Of a DNA stretch of 37,710 nt, positions 18,505 to 26,247 are shown one piece after another; position 1 is the first letter of the stretch, and every line of letters starts with the position of its first letter. The notes under the pieces were generated by a model, which saw only the letters and a list, made by a program, of their open reading frames with translations, searched no databases and was not told where the DNA came from. The position numbers were made by a program, and so were the translations under genes. Source of the DNA: Chitinophagaceae bacterium (GTDB lineage: Bacteria; Bacteroidota; Bacteroidia; Chitinophagales; Chitinophagaceae); the NCBI GenBank assembly GCA_947451935.1, contig CANGBH010000019.1, forward strand, positions 1-37,710, given 5' to 3'.

Positions 18505-19269
18505 ATGAATAACGCTATTTACCATAAAATCACTGAAAAAAAAGCTCAAAAAAGGAAGTCGTTTGTAGTCCTAATCGACCCAGATAAAACTTCCTTAAAA
18601 AATGCCGACACCTTGCTGCAACAGTGCGCAAGTGCAAAAGTAGATTTTCTTTTTGTGGGCGGTAGTTTAGTCGTTTCAGATCACATCGACGAGCTTCTTC
18701 AACACATCAAAAGAGAAAGTGATATACCCGTAATTTTATTTCCAGGAAGCCCATCACAGGTATCAAGTTATGCTGATGCATTGCTCTACCTTTCACTGAT
18801 TTCAGGAAGAAATCCAGAATTACTGATAGGGCAGCATGTTATTTCAGCTCCTCTCGTGAAAAAAAGTGGCTTAGAAGTCATTTCAACAGGCTATATGGTA
18901 ATAGACGGCGGTGCCCCTACTACCGTTTCCTATATCAGTAATGCTAGCCCCATCCCGGCAGATAAAAGCGAAATCGCCGTCTGCACTGCTATGGCTGGAG
19001 AAATGCTTGGCATGAAACTGATCTATATGGACGCTGGAAGTGGCGCTAAAACACCCATAACAGACGCAATGATTAGCGCCGTTTCCGCTAAAATCAGTAT
19101 CCCTTTAATCGTTGGGGGAGGAATAACAGACCCTGAAAAAGCCTATAGAAACTGTAAAGCAGGAGCAGATTTAATTGTTGTAGGCAATGCCATCGAAAAA
19201 GACCCCAAACTGATCCAAGAAATAAGCGCTGCAATTCATGCATCCCAAACTGCTCAAACAACAGTTTAA
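18505..19269 (+). CDS. Geranylgeranylglyceryl phosphate synthase-like prenyltransferase
   Basis: A 254-residue TIM-barrel protein of the GGGPS/PcrB family. Family motifs are FVVLIDPDKTS near residue 20, VDFLFVGGSLV near 47, ILFPGSPSQVS near 78, a STGYMVIDGG segment near 130, and the phosphate-binding loops LIVGGGITDPEKA and ADLIVVGNAIE near the C-terminus. Archaeal members join a C20 prenyl diphosphate to glycerol-1-phosphate, the first step to archaeal lipids. Bacteroidota carry a second group with this activity reported in vitro, but the cellular product is unclear. It sits alone upstream of the arginine operon with no lipid genes nearby. Confidence 0.92.
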   Translation: MNNAIYHKITEKKAQKRKSFVVLIDPDKTSLKNADTLLQQCASAKVDFLFVGGSLVVSDHIDELLQHIKRESDIPVILFPGSPSQVSSYADALLYLSLISGRNPELLIGQHVISAPLVKKSGLEVISTGYMVIDGGAPTTVSYISNASPIPADKSEIAVCTAMAGEMLGMKLIYMDAGSGAKTPITDAMISAVSAKISIPLIVGGGITDPEKAYRNCKAGADLIVVGNAIEKDPKLIQEISAAIHASQTAQTTV

Positions 19270-19314
19270 TCCATATCTTTAGGGAGAATTTTTCTACAAA
19301 TAGAAAAAAAATTG

Positions 19315-19322
19315 TTTATTTG
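19315..19322 (+). promoter_or_regulatory. Possible distal promoter of the arg leader
   Basis: TTTATTTG followed by CATCC matches the -7 consensus at seven of eight positions. If used, transcription begins near 19328 and leaves a leader of about 250 nt before the first arg gene, or a small RNA ending at the hairpin near 19456. A second candidate, TTG-N16-TCATTTTG (19511-19537), lies much closer to the gene. Confidence 0.35.
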
Positions 19323-19395
19323 CATCCTTAACTTATTTCTTCAAGACCTAGATCAAGAAAAATGAAAAAAAACCTGACCTCCTTAACAATAGCAG

Positions 19396-19413
19396 AAGCG
19401 ACACCTGTCGTTT
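19396..19413 (+). other. Hairpin 1 in the arg leader
   Basis: A seven-pair stem (AAGCGAC with GTCGTTT, one G-U) encloses an ACCT loop. It lies 18 nt before the terminator-like hairpin. Confidence 0.4.
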
Positions 19414-19431
19414 CCATGCGTTGGGTTTTTG

Positions 19432-19456
19432 CTGTACCAGCTGGAACAGTTTTTTT
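19432..19456 (+). terminator. Terminator-like hairpin with T7 tract inside the arg leader
   Basis: CTGTACC pairs with GGAACAG across an AGCT loop (six pairs and one A-A mismatch), followed at once by seven T. This is the form of a weak rho-independent terminator on the plus strand. Its place 124 nt before the operon suggests attenuation or the end of a small RNA. Confidence 0.5.
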
Positions 19457-19579
19457 AAGTCGACCGATTCCATTTTTGGTACGACGTTGATAGAAACCAC
19501 CCCAGAACCATTGCGGTAAACAATTCAGTTCATTTTGCAGGCCAATATTTTGTCCTGTCGACTTTTTCAATTCGTAATA

Positions 19580-20290
19580 ATGGAGCAAAAAACACAACAA
19601 TTCAACATTTATATAGCAAGTAGCGAGCACTTTGGCTTCGCTGAGGAAATCTGTGATGAAATGGAAGAATCAGCTAAAGCCCGAGGAACCGGAATCGCTA
19701 AACGAAGCCCCGACTATATCAGACAGAAGATGCAAGAAGGAAAAGCGGTTATTGCACTCACCACAACCAACGAATGGGCTGGCTTTTGTTATATTGAAAC
19801 GTGGAGCCATGGCGAATATGTTGCCAACTCAGGTCTAATTGTAAAACCTGACCTTAGAAAAAGTGGATTGGCTAAGCAGATCAAACATAAAATATTTCAA
19901 CTCAGTAGAATTAAATACCCTGATGCAAAAATCTTTGGCCTTACTACCGGCCTAGCCGTAATGAAAATTAACTCTGAACTAGGATATGAACCTGTAACCT
20001 ACTCAGAACTTTCACAAGATGAAGCCTTCTGGGCAGGATGTAAAAGCTGCGTCAATTACGAGATTTTAATGAGCAAAGACAGAAAAAATTGCATGTGCAC
20101 AGCCATGCTGTATGACCCAGCTGATCATTATGAACCTCAAGAAACTAAAGAACTTTTCCAGAATAAATCAAAGTCTTTTGAACGGTTCAATCGATTTAAA
20201 CAATGGAAACTACTGAAGCCATTCTTGAAAAAAGATCCAGGCTCTGATAAATCCCTTAAAAGTTTTTTATCCTTCTTTTTTAACTTCTAA
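19580..20290 (+). CDS. Arginine-operon GNAT acyltransferase, probable N-acyl-glutamate synthase
   Basis: A 236-residue protein opening the arginine operon. The GNAT acyl-CoA loop is VKPDLRKSGLAKQIKHKI at about 88-105, and the closing motif NSELGYEPV lies near 131-139. No other ArgA or ArgJ is present, so it probably acylates glutamate with acetyl- or succinyl-CoA as the first committed step (inferred from context). The C-terminal third holds four cysteines, Cys154, Cys157, Cys171 and Cys173 (CKSC and CMC), a likely metal site that is not part of the basic GNAT fold. The ATG at 19580 is chosen; a longer frame from 19535 runs into the leader. argG follows after 15 nt. Confidence 0.8.
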   Translation: MEQKTQQFNIYIASSEHFGFAEEICDEMEESAKARGTGIAKRSPDYIRQKMQEGKAVIALTTTNEWAGFCYIETWSHGEYVANSGLIVKPDLRKSGLAKQIKHKIFQLSRIKYPDAKIFGLTTGLAVMKINSELGYEPVTYSELSQDEAFWAGCKSCVNYEILMSKDRKNCMCTAMLYDPADHYEPQETKELFQNKSKSFERFNRFKQWKLLKPFLKKDPGSDKSLKSFLSFFFNF

Positions 20291-20305
20291 AGACAAGCAT
20301 AAATC

Positions 20306-21505
20306 ATGTCAAAAAAAGTTGTACTCGGATTTAGTGGTGGTCTAGATACCACATATTGTGTAAAATACCTTTCTGAAGAAAAAGGATATGAAGTACATAG
20401 CATAATTGTTAATACAGGTGGATTCTCAGAGGATGAGCTAAAGCAAATTGAACAACATGCACTGAAATTGGGAGTTGCATCACATACCTCTATCAATGCA
20501 GTAGAAACATACTATGATAAAATCATTCGCTTTTTAGTGTATGGAAATATCCTCAAAAACAATACCTATCCTCTAAGCGTAAGTGCAGAACGGTTAAGCC
20601 AAGCGATACACATAGCAGAACATGTGAAACATCTTGGGGCAGACGCAGTTGCTCATGGTAGTACCGGCGCTGGAAATGACCAAGTAAGATTTGATATGGT
20701 ATTTCACATCATGATACCTGGCGTTGAAATCATCACACCCATCCGCGACCTAAAACTAAGTCGTGAACAAGAAATAGCATATCTACAAAGCAAAGGCGTA
20801 CAAATGAATGCCGAGAAGGCATTGTACTCAATTAACAAAGGACTTTGGGGAACAAGTGTTGGAGGGAAAGAAACACTTTCTTCTAATGGGATGTTACCAG
20901 AATCAGCTTGGCCTACGCAAGTCACAAAACACGAGAACGAAGAGGTTATAGTTGAATTCAAAAAAGGAGAACTTAGTGCGGTGAACAATACTCATTTTGA
21001 TCACCCCTCTAAAGCCATTCAATATTTACAAAGTTTAACAGGCCCTTTTGGAATTGGCAGAGACATTCATGTTGGCGATACCATCATAGGCATCAAAGGA
21101 CGTGTGGGATTTGAGGCTGCGGCACCTATGGTAATTATTAAAGCTCATCATGCACTAGAAAAACATGTACTTACTAAGTGGCAGTTACAATGGAAAGACA
21201 CCTTGTCTCAATTCTACGGCAACTGGTTACATGAAGGTCAAATTCTAGACCCTGTAATGCGTGATATTGAAGCCTACTTGGAACATGCTCAACAAACAGT
21301 CACAGGTAAAGTATTTGTTCAATTAATGCCTTATCGTTTTCAAGTTACTGGAATTGAATCTTCATACGATTTAATGAATAGTAAATTTGGAAAATATGGT
21401 GAAATGAATGCTGGCTTTACAGGAGAAGATGTGAGAGGATTCAGTAAGATCTTCGGCAACCAAACCATCATTTGGAATGCCGTACAAAATGAAAATAAAG
21501 AATAA
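20306..21505 (+). CDS. argG: Argininosuccinate synthase
   Basis: A 399-residue enzyme that joins citrulline and aspartate using ATP. The PP-loop motif is LGFSGGLDTTYCVKYL near residue 8; the last position of SGGLDT(S) is Thr here. Other family segments are VAHGSTGAGNDQVRFD near 112 and IGIKGRVGFEAA near 264. Length and start agree with Bacteroidota ArgG. It lies 15 nt upstream of argC in the operon. Confidence 0.96.
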   Translation: MSKKVVLGFSGGLDTTYCVKYLSEEKGYEVHSIIVNTGGFSEDELKQIEQHALKLGVASHTSINAVETYYDKIIRFLVYGNILKNNTYPLSVSAERLSQAIHIAEHVKHLGADAVAHGSTGAGNDQVRFDMVFHIMIPGVEIITPIRDLKLSREQEIAYLQSKGVQMNAEKALYSINKGLWGTSVGGKETLSSNGMLPESAWPTQVTKHENEEVIVEFKKGELSAVNNTHFDHPSKAIQYLQSLTGPFGIGRDIHVGDTIIGIKGRVGFEAAAPMVIIKAHHALEKHVLTKWQLQWKDTLSQFYGNWLHEGQILDPVMRDIEAYLEHAQQTVTGKVFVQLMPYRFQVTGIESSYDLMNSKFGKYGEMNAGFTGEDVRGFSKIFGNQTIIWNAVQNENKE

Positions 21506-21520
21506 ATTAAACCTTCCTAT

Positions 21521-22504
21521 ATGAACAATAAAATTAACATTGGAATCATTGGAGGCGCAGGCTATACCGGGGGAGAACTAATACGCTTATTGCTAAATCA
21601 TCCCAATGTTGAGATAAAATTTGTTCACAGCAAAAGTAATGCAGGCAACGCACTATACAAGGTCCATCAAGACCTGATTGGTGAAACTGAGTTGATTTTT
21701 TCTGGCGAGATAAATCAACAAATAGATGTACTATTTCTTTGTCTTGGCCATGGAGAATCTACTAAGTTTCTCGAAGGCAATATCATCGATTCACGTATCA
21801 AAATCATTGACCTAGCCAATGATTTCAGAATAAAGAAAAACGCACTATTTCAAGGAAGAGAATTTATTTACGGACTTCCTGAATTGAATAAACAACAAAT
21901 TAAGGAAGCGCAAAATATTGCTAATCCGGGATGTTTTGCTACCGCTATTCAACTTGGATTACTTCCTCTCGCGCAAAAGAACGTTCTAAGTGAAATTTAT
22001 ACTACAGGAATCACGGGTTCAACTGGTGCAGGTCAATCCCTTTCTAGTACTAGTCATTTTAGCTGGAGAGTCAATAACATTCAAGCATATAAAACACTAA
22101 CACATCAACATCTTTCAGAAATAAATCAATCGATCAACCAACTGCAATCCACTGATCATCATGCATTGCATTTCGTTCCTTGGAGAGGCGATTTTGCTCG
22201 GGGTATTTTTGTTTCCTCTACCGTGAAATGCGATATGGACCTTGAAGCGTTAAATTTATTGTTTGCTTCCTTCTACAAGGATCAACCTTTTGTTCATATT
22301 TCAACCACTGCTATCTCATTGAAGCAAGTAGTTAATACCAATAAATGTGTGATCAATATTGAGAAATTAGACAACACAATTGTAATTCACTCAGCAATAG
22401 ATAACTTACTCAAAGGAGCCAGTGGACAAGCAATTCAAAATATGAACATCATGTTTGGATTGGATGAAAAAACTGGACTAAACTTAAAACCACAAGCATT
22501 CTAA
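21521..22504 (+). CDS. argC: N-acetyl-gamma-glutamyl-phosphate reductase
   Basis: A 327-residue NADPH-dependent enzyme that reduces the acylglutamyl phosphate to the semialdehyde. The nucleotide-binding N-terminus is IGIIGGAGYTGGELIRLLL. The catalytic Cys lies in NPGCFATAIQLGLLPL near residue 136, and GASGQAIQNMNIMFG closes the protein, as in the family. In this operon type the substrate may be the succinyl rather than the acetyl derivative. proC follows after 10 nt. Confidence 0.96.
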   Translation: MNNKINIGIIGGAGYTGGELIRLLLNHPNVEIKFVHSKSNAGNALYKVHQDLIGETELIFSGEINQQIDVLFLCLGHGESTKFLEGNIIDSRIKIIDLANDFRIKKNALFQGREFIYGLPELNKQQIKEAQNIANPGCFATAIQLGLLPLAQKNVLSEIYTTGITGSTGAGQSLSSTSHFSWRVNNIQAYKTLTHQHLSEINQSINQLQSTDHHALHFVPWRGDFARGIFVSSTVKCDMDLEALNLLFASFYKDQPFVHISTTAISLKQVVNTNKCVINIEKLDNTIVIHSAIDNLLKGASGQAIQNMNIMFGLDEKTGLNLKPQAF

Positions 22505-22514
22505 AATAAAAAAA

Positions 22515-23315
22515 ATGAAAGCAACAATACTCGGTGCTGGAAATATTGGCATGGCACTCGCAGAAGGGCTCGTGCAAAGTGGAACATGCAAAAAACAAGA
22601 GGTTACCCTTACCAAACGAAATCTGAAATCGTTGATTGAATTACAGAAAAAAGGATTCAAAACAAATCAATCTAATATTGAAGCTATAAAAGATGCGGAT
22701 ACTATTTTTGTATGTGTACTTCCACAACAACTTAATGAGTTGTTACAGGAGATACAACCTGCAATTGACGCTAAAAAACAACTTATAGTTTCCGTAGTTA
22801 CTGGTGCACATACAAGTGTGTTTAAAGAGATTCTTGGGGATCGTATTCGCATCATACGAGCCATGCCCAATACAGCCATGAAGGTTAGAGAGAGTATGAC
22901 ATGCTTGTCTTCTGCCAATGCAACACAAAAAGACATGAGCATGGTACAAGAACTTTTCAATACAATGGGTCAAAGTATTGTTATTGAAGAGGGAATGATG
23001 AGTGCAGCAACAGCCTTGTGCGCATGTGGAATCGCGTTCTTCCTAAGAATAATTCGAGCAGCATCACAAGGTGGAGTTGAAATTGGATTTCATGCCGGGG
23101 ACGCATTACGCATCGCTTCACAAACTGCCCTAGGCGCAGCAAAATTACTGACAGAAAACAAAAGCCATCCAGAACAAGAAATTGATAAAGTGACCTCGCC
23201 TAAGGGATGCACCATAGCAGGTTTGAACGAAATGGAACATCAAGGCTTAAGTTCTGCAATGATAAAAGGCATTAAATTATCTGCAGATATTGCAAACAAT
23301 CTTTATAAGTCATAA
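22515..23315 (+). CDS. proC: Pyrroline-5-carboxylate reductase
   Basis: A 266-residue NAD(P)H-dependent reductase that makes proline from pyrroline-5-carboxylate. The Rossmann start is ATILGAGNIGMALAEGL. IIRAMPNTAMKVRESMTCL lies near 114-132, and the C-terminal helix region has VTSPKGCTIAGLNEME near 223. It overlaps the argD start codon by one base, so it is an integral member of the arginine operon and ties proline synthesis to the same transcript. Confidence 0.95.
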   Translation: MKATILGAGNIGMALAEGLVQSGTCKKQEVTLTKRNLKSLIELQKKGFKTNQSNIEAIKDADTIFVCVLPQQLNELLQEIQPAIDAKKQLIVSVVTGAHTSVFKEILGDRIRIIRAMPNTAMKVRESMTCLSSANATQKDMSMVQELFNTMGQSIVIEEGMMSAATALCACGIAFFLRIIRAASQGGVEIGFHAGDALRIASQTALGAAKLLTENKSHPEQEIDKVTSPKGCTIAGLNEMEHQGLSSAMIKGIKLSADIANNLYKS

Positions 23316-24457
23316 TGAAACTATTCGACGTATATCCAATTAACGACATCGTTATTTCCAAAGCAAAAGGATCAAGAGTTTGGGATAATAATGACAATGA
23401 ATATATGGACCTCTATGGAGGACATGCAGTCATTAGCATAGGTCATACGCATCCACACTGGGTAAATAGAATCGAAACACAACTGAACAAAATCGCCTTT
23501 TACTCAAACTCAATTAAGATCCCTATCCAAGAAGAACTTGCAGCAAAACTTGGAGAAGTGTCTGGCAAAAAAAATTTTGATTTATTTCTATGCAACTCTG
23601 GAGCAGAGGCAAATGAAAATGCACTTAAGCTATCGTCATTTCATACCAATAGAAAGAAAATTATTGCCTTCAAAAAAGGATTCCACGGCAGAACATCACT
23701 TGCAGTAGCCGCTACAGATAATCCATCCATTGTTGCGCCTGTAAATGAAACCAACAACATCACATTCCTTCCATTCAACGATGCTGATTCACTTACCGTT
23801 TATTTCAAACAACATGGTAATGAAATAGCAGCGGTCATTGTAGAAGGCATTCAGGGCGTAGGGGGCATTAATGTGGCGAGCAATGAGTTTCTCCTCACCA
23901 TAAGAAGTTTATGTGATCAATACGGCGCTGTATATATAGCAGACAGTGTTCAATGTGGTTATGGCCGATCAGGTAAATTTTTCAGTCATGATCATGCTGG
24001 AGTAGATGCCGACATATACTCTATGGCTAAAGGCATGGGTAATGGATTTCCTATCGGCGGTATAATCATCTCTCCAAAATTTAAAGCAAAACACTCCATG
24101 TTGGGCACAACATTTGGAGGGAATCACCTTGCCTGTGCTGCTGCTCTTGCCGTGTTAGAAGTTATCGAATCTGAATCGTTAATGCAGAATGCTGAAATGA
24201 TTGGGAAGTACCTTCAGAATGAATTGAAATCCATTACTGAGTTGAGTGGAACAAGAGGAAGAGGATTAATGATAGGATTTGACGTTCCAGAATCACACAA
24301 AAATTTAAAAAAAGACCTTCTTTTTAAATATCGAATTTTTACCGGAGAAGCCAAACCGAATGTAATCAGATTACTTCCTTCGCTTGGATTATCCTTAGAA
24401 GATGCATCCTTATTTATTTCAACCTTGAAACAAGCCATTGCAGCATATCAACCATAA
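23315..24457 (+). CDS. argD: Acylornithine aminotransferase (acetyl- or succinylornithine)
   Basis: A 380-residue class-III PLP aminotransferase that converts the acylglutamate semialdehyde to acylornithine with glutamate. CNSGAEANENALKLSS lies near 92, the cofactor Asp in YIADSVQCGYGRSG near 207, and the PLP-binding Lys in YSMAKGMGNGFPIGG near 232. Overlap with proC and close spacing to the carbamoyltransferase support translational coupling. The acyl group cannot be read from the sequence. Confidence 0.94.
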   Translation: MKLFDVYPINDIVISKAKGSRVWDNNDNEYMDLYGGHAVISIGHTHPHWVNRIETQLNKIAFYSNSIKIPIQEELAAKLGEVSGKKNFDLFLCNSGAEANENALKLSSFHTNRKKIIAFKKGFHGRTSLAVAATDNPSIVAPVNETNNITFLPFNDADSLTVYFKQHGNEIAAVIVEGIQGVGGINVASNEFLLTIRSLCDQYGAVYIADSVQCGYGRSGKFFSHDHAGVDADIYSMAKGMGNGFPIGGIIISPKFKAKHSMLGTTFGGNHLACAAALAVLEVIESESLMQNAEMIGKYLQNELKSITELSGTRGRGLMIGFDVPESHKNLKKDLLFKYRIFTGEAKPNVIRLLPSLGLSLEDASLFISTLKQAIAAYQP

Positions 24458-24464
24458 CGCTATC

Positions 24465-25445
24465 ATGAAACAATTCATTTCAGCCAATGATGTTCCGGAT
24501 ATCCCGGCACTCATTCAAAAAGCACTTGACTACAAAGCAAATCCTTGGAAGGATGAAAATTTAGGTAAACACAAACGAATTGGATGCCTGTTCTTAAATC
24601 CGAGCATGCGTACCAGACTGAGTACACAAGTTGCTGCAAAGCAGCTTGGGATGGAGTCTGTTATTTTTAACCTAAGCCAGGAAGGGTGGGCACTAGAATT
24701 TGAAGATGGGGCAATCATGAATGGCACTACAGTAGAACATGTAAAAGATGCTGCCCCTATTCTAGGCAATTACTTCGATATCTTGGCGGTAAGAACATTT
24801 CCAAGCCTACTCAATAAAGAAGAAGACAATAATGAGCTAATCATAAATCAATTCATAAAATATGCAGGCATACCAGTTATAAGTCTGGAAAGTGCCACCA
24901 TGCATCCTCTTCAAAGCTTTACCGATTTAATAACCATAAAAGAGTCAGTCGCTGAGCAAAACCTTGCAAATAAAAAATTAAAAATCGTTCTAACCTGGGC
25001 CCCACATGTAAAAGCATTACCACAATGTGTTGCAAACAGCTTTGCCCAATGGGTGAACAAATGGGGTGAAGCCGATTTTGTCATCACACACCCAGAAGGA
25101 TATGAGCTGAATGAAGAGTATACAAAAGGGGCAGCCATTGTTCACGACCAAGATAAGGCTCTAGCAGAGGCTGATTTTATATACGTCAAAAACTGGAGCG
25201 CTTACAATGACTATGGTCAAGTATTAAGTACAGATCAATCTTGGATGCTTACGCAAGAGAAACTAAAAAAGACAAACAACGCTAAGGTTATGCATTGCTT
25301 ACCGGTAAGAAGAAATGTTGAATTGTCTGATGAAGTATTGGACGGACCAAACAGCCTTATTACAAAAGAGGCATCGAACAGGGTATGGGCTGCACAGGCA
25401 GTCATTGCAGAAATTTTACATACTATGGCCAACAACATAAAATGA
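24465..25445 (+). CDS. argF': N-acylornithine carbamoyltransferase (succinylornithine type)
   Basis: A 326-residue transcarbamylase that makes N-acylcitrulline from acylornithine and carbamoyl phosphate. The carbamoyl-phosphate motif is NPSMRTRLSTQ at 45-55, with MHPLQSFTDL near 145 and HCLPVRRN near 280. The middle part (GWALEFEDG, THPEGYEL, YVKNWSAYNDYGQ) follows the Bacteroides succinylornithine enzyme, not ordinary ornithine transcarbamylase. Residue 90 is Val, where I recall Pro90 in the B. fragilis succinyl enzyme and Glu in the Xanthomonas acetyl enzyme. The ATG at 24465 gives the family N-terminus; the frame extends back into argD only through a TTG. Its stop overlaps the argB start as ATGA. 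Confidence 0.93.
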   Translation: MKQFISANDVPDIPALIQKALDYKANPWKDENLGKHKRIGCLFLNPSMRTRLSTQVAAKQLGMESVIFNLSQEGWALEFEDGAIMNGTTVEHVKDAAPILGNYFDILAVRTFPSLLNKEEDNNELIINQFIKYAGIPVISLESATMHPLQSFTDLITIKESVAEQNLANKKLKIVLTWAPHVKALPQCVANSFAQWVNKWGEADFVITHPEGYELNEEYTKGAAIVHDQDKALAEADFIYVKNWSAYNDYGQVLSTDQSWMLTQEKLKKTNNAKVMHCLPVRRNVELSDEVLDGPNSLITKEASNRVWAAQAVIAEILHTMANNIK

Positions 25446-26227
25446 GCAAAGAACTACTACATATTATTAAAGTAGGGGGTAATATCATCGATGATGAAGC
25501 CAAGCTCAAGGCATTTCTTTCCTCTTTTTCAATGCTAAAAGGAAAAAAAATATTAGTGCATGGTGGTGGTAAACTTGCTACGAAACTTGCAGCAACATTG
25601 AACATCCCTCAACAGATGATTGATGGAAGACGTGTAACCGACAGCGAGACATTGAAGATAGTCACCATGGTTTATGCTGGCTATATCAATAAAAACATCG
25701 TAGCCTCACTGAACGCTCTAAAATGCCCTTCGATTGGACTAACTGGTGCAGATGGAGAAACAATAAAGGCACATAAAAGAATTCACCCCAGCATTGACTT
25801 TGGGTTTGTCGGCGATATTGATGAAATTAATATTGGTTTCATTAGCTCCTTATTAAAGCAAGAGTTGACTATCGTAATTGCACCAATCACTGCCGATAAG
25901 AATGGTCAACTACTCAACACAAATGCCGATACGATTGCGCAAGAAATTGCCAAAGCAATGTCAACCGAAATGGAAACAACCTTAATCTATTCATTTGAAA
26001 AAAAAGGAGTACTCCTAGATATAACAAATGAAGATAGTGTCATACCAGTGCTTGATAAAACAACATTCGAAAAATTAAAAACCGAAAACTCAATCTTTGC
26101 AGGTATGATTCCTAAACTGGATAATGCCTTTGAAGCAATTCATGCCGGAGTAAACAAAGTAATTATAGGCGATGCTATGCAATTGGATCAACTAACCAAT
26201 GGCAAAAGCGGAACTACTATTTGCTGA
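25442..26227 (+). CDS. argB: N-acetylglutamate kinase
   Basis: A 261-residue amino-acid kinase that phosphorylates the gamma-carboxyl of the acylated glutamate. The N-terminal HIIKVGGNIIDDE and the glycine-rich LVHGGGKLATKLA near residue 38 bind nucleotide. GLTGADGETIKA lies near 100 and NTNADTIAQEIAKAM near 160. The start ATG at 25442 overlaps the previous stop (ATGA), which argues against the longer frame from 25385. Length and motifs are normal for ArgB. Confidence 0.94.
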   Translation: MSKELLHIIKVGGNIIDDEAKLKAFLSSFSMLKGKKILVHGGGKLATKLAATLNIPQQMIDGRRVTDSETLKIVTMVYAGYINKNIVASLNALKCPSIGLTGADGETIKAHKRIHPSIDFGFVGDIDEINIGFISSLLKQELTIVIAPITADKNGQLLNTNADTIAQEIAKAMSTEMETTLIYSFEKKGVLLDITNEDSVIPVLDKTTFEKLKTENSIFAGMIPKLDNAFEAIHAGVNKVIIGDAMQLDQLTNGKSGTTIC

Positions 26228-26247
26228 TTTACCCATAAATATAAATT

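Larger units (their letters stand above)
19323..19579 (+). other. Structured intergenic region or leader before the arginine operon
   Basis: About 310 nt separate the stop at 19269 from the operon start. The stretch 19370-19520 is visibly richer in G+C than its surroundings and holds two hairpins (19396-19413 and 19432-19449), the second followed by seven T. A 42-codon plus-strand frame (19362-19490) begins MKKNLTSL and ends VRR just before TGA; whether it is translated is unknown. ACCTCCTT at 19377-19384 equals the anti-Shine-Dalgarno core of 16S rRNA, which may be chance. Confidence 0.4.

Noticed and set aside
19328-19630. A 100-codon open frame on the minus strand opposite the arg leader
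   Set aside because: It is rather long for non-coding DNA, but its start lies inside the first arg gene, no family is recognisable, and no promoter fits. It more likely reflects the G+C richer composition of the leader.
24438-24464. Longer N-terminus of the carbamoyltransferase inside argD
   Set aside because: It needs a TTG start within argD; the ATG at 24465 matches the family start and residue numbering.
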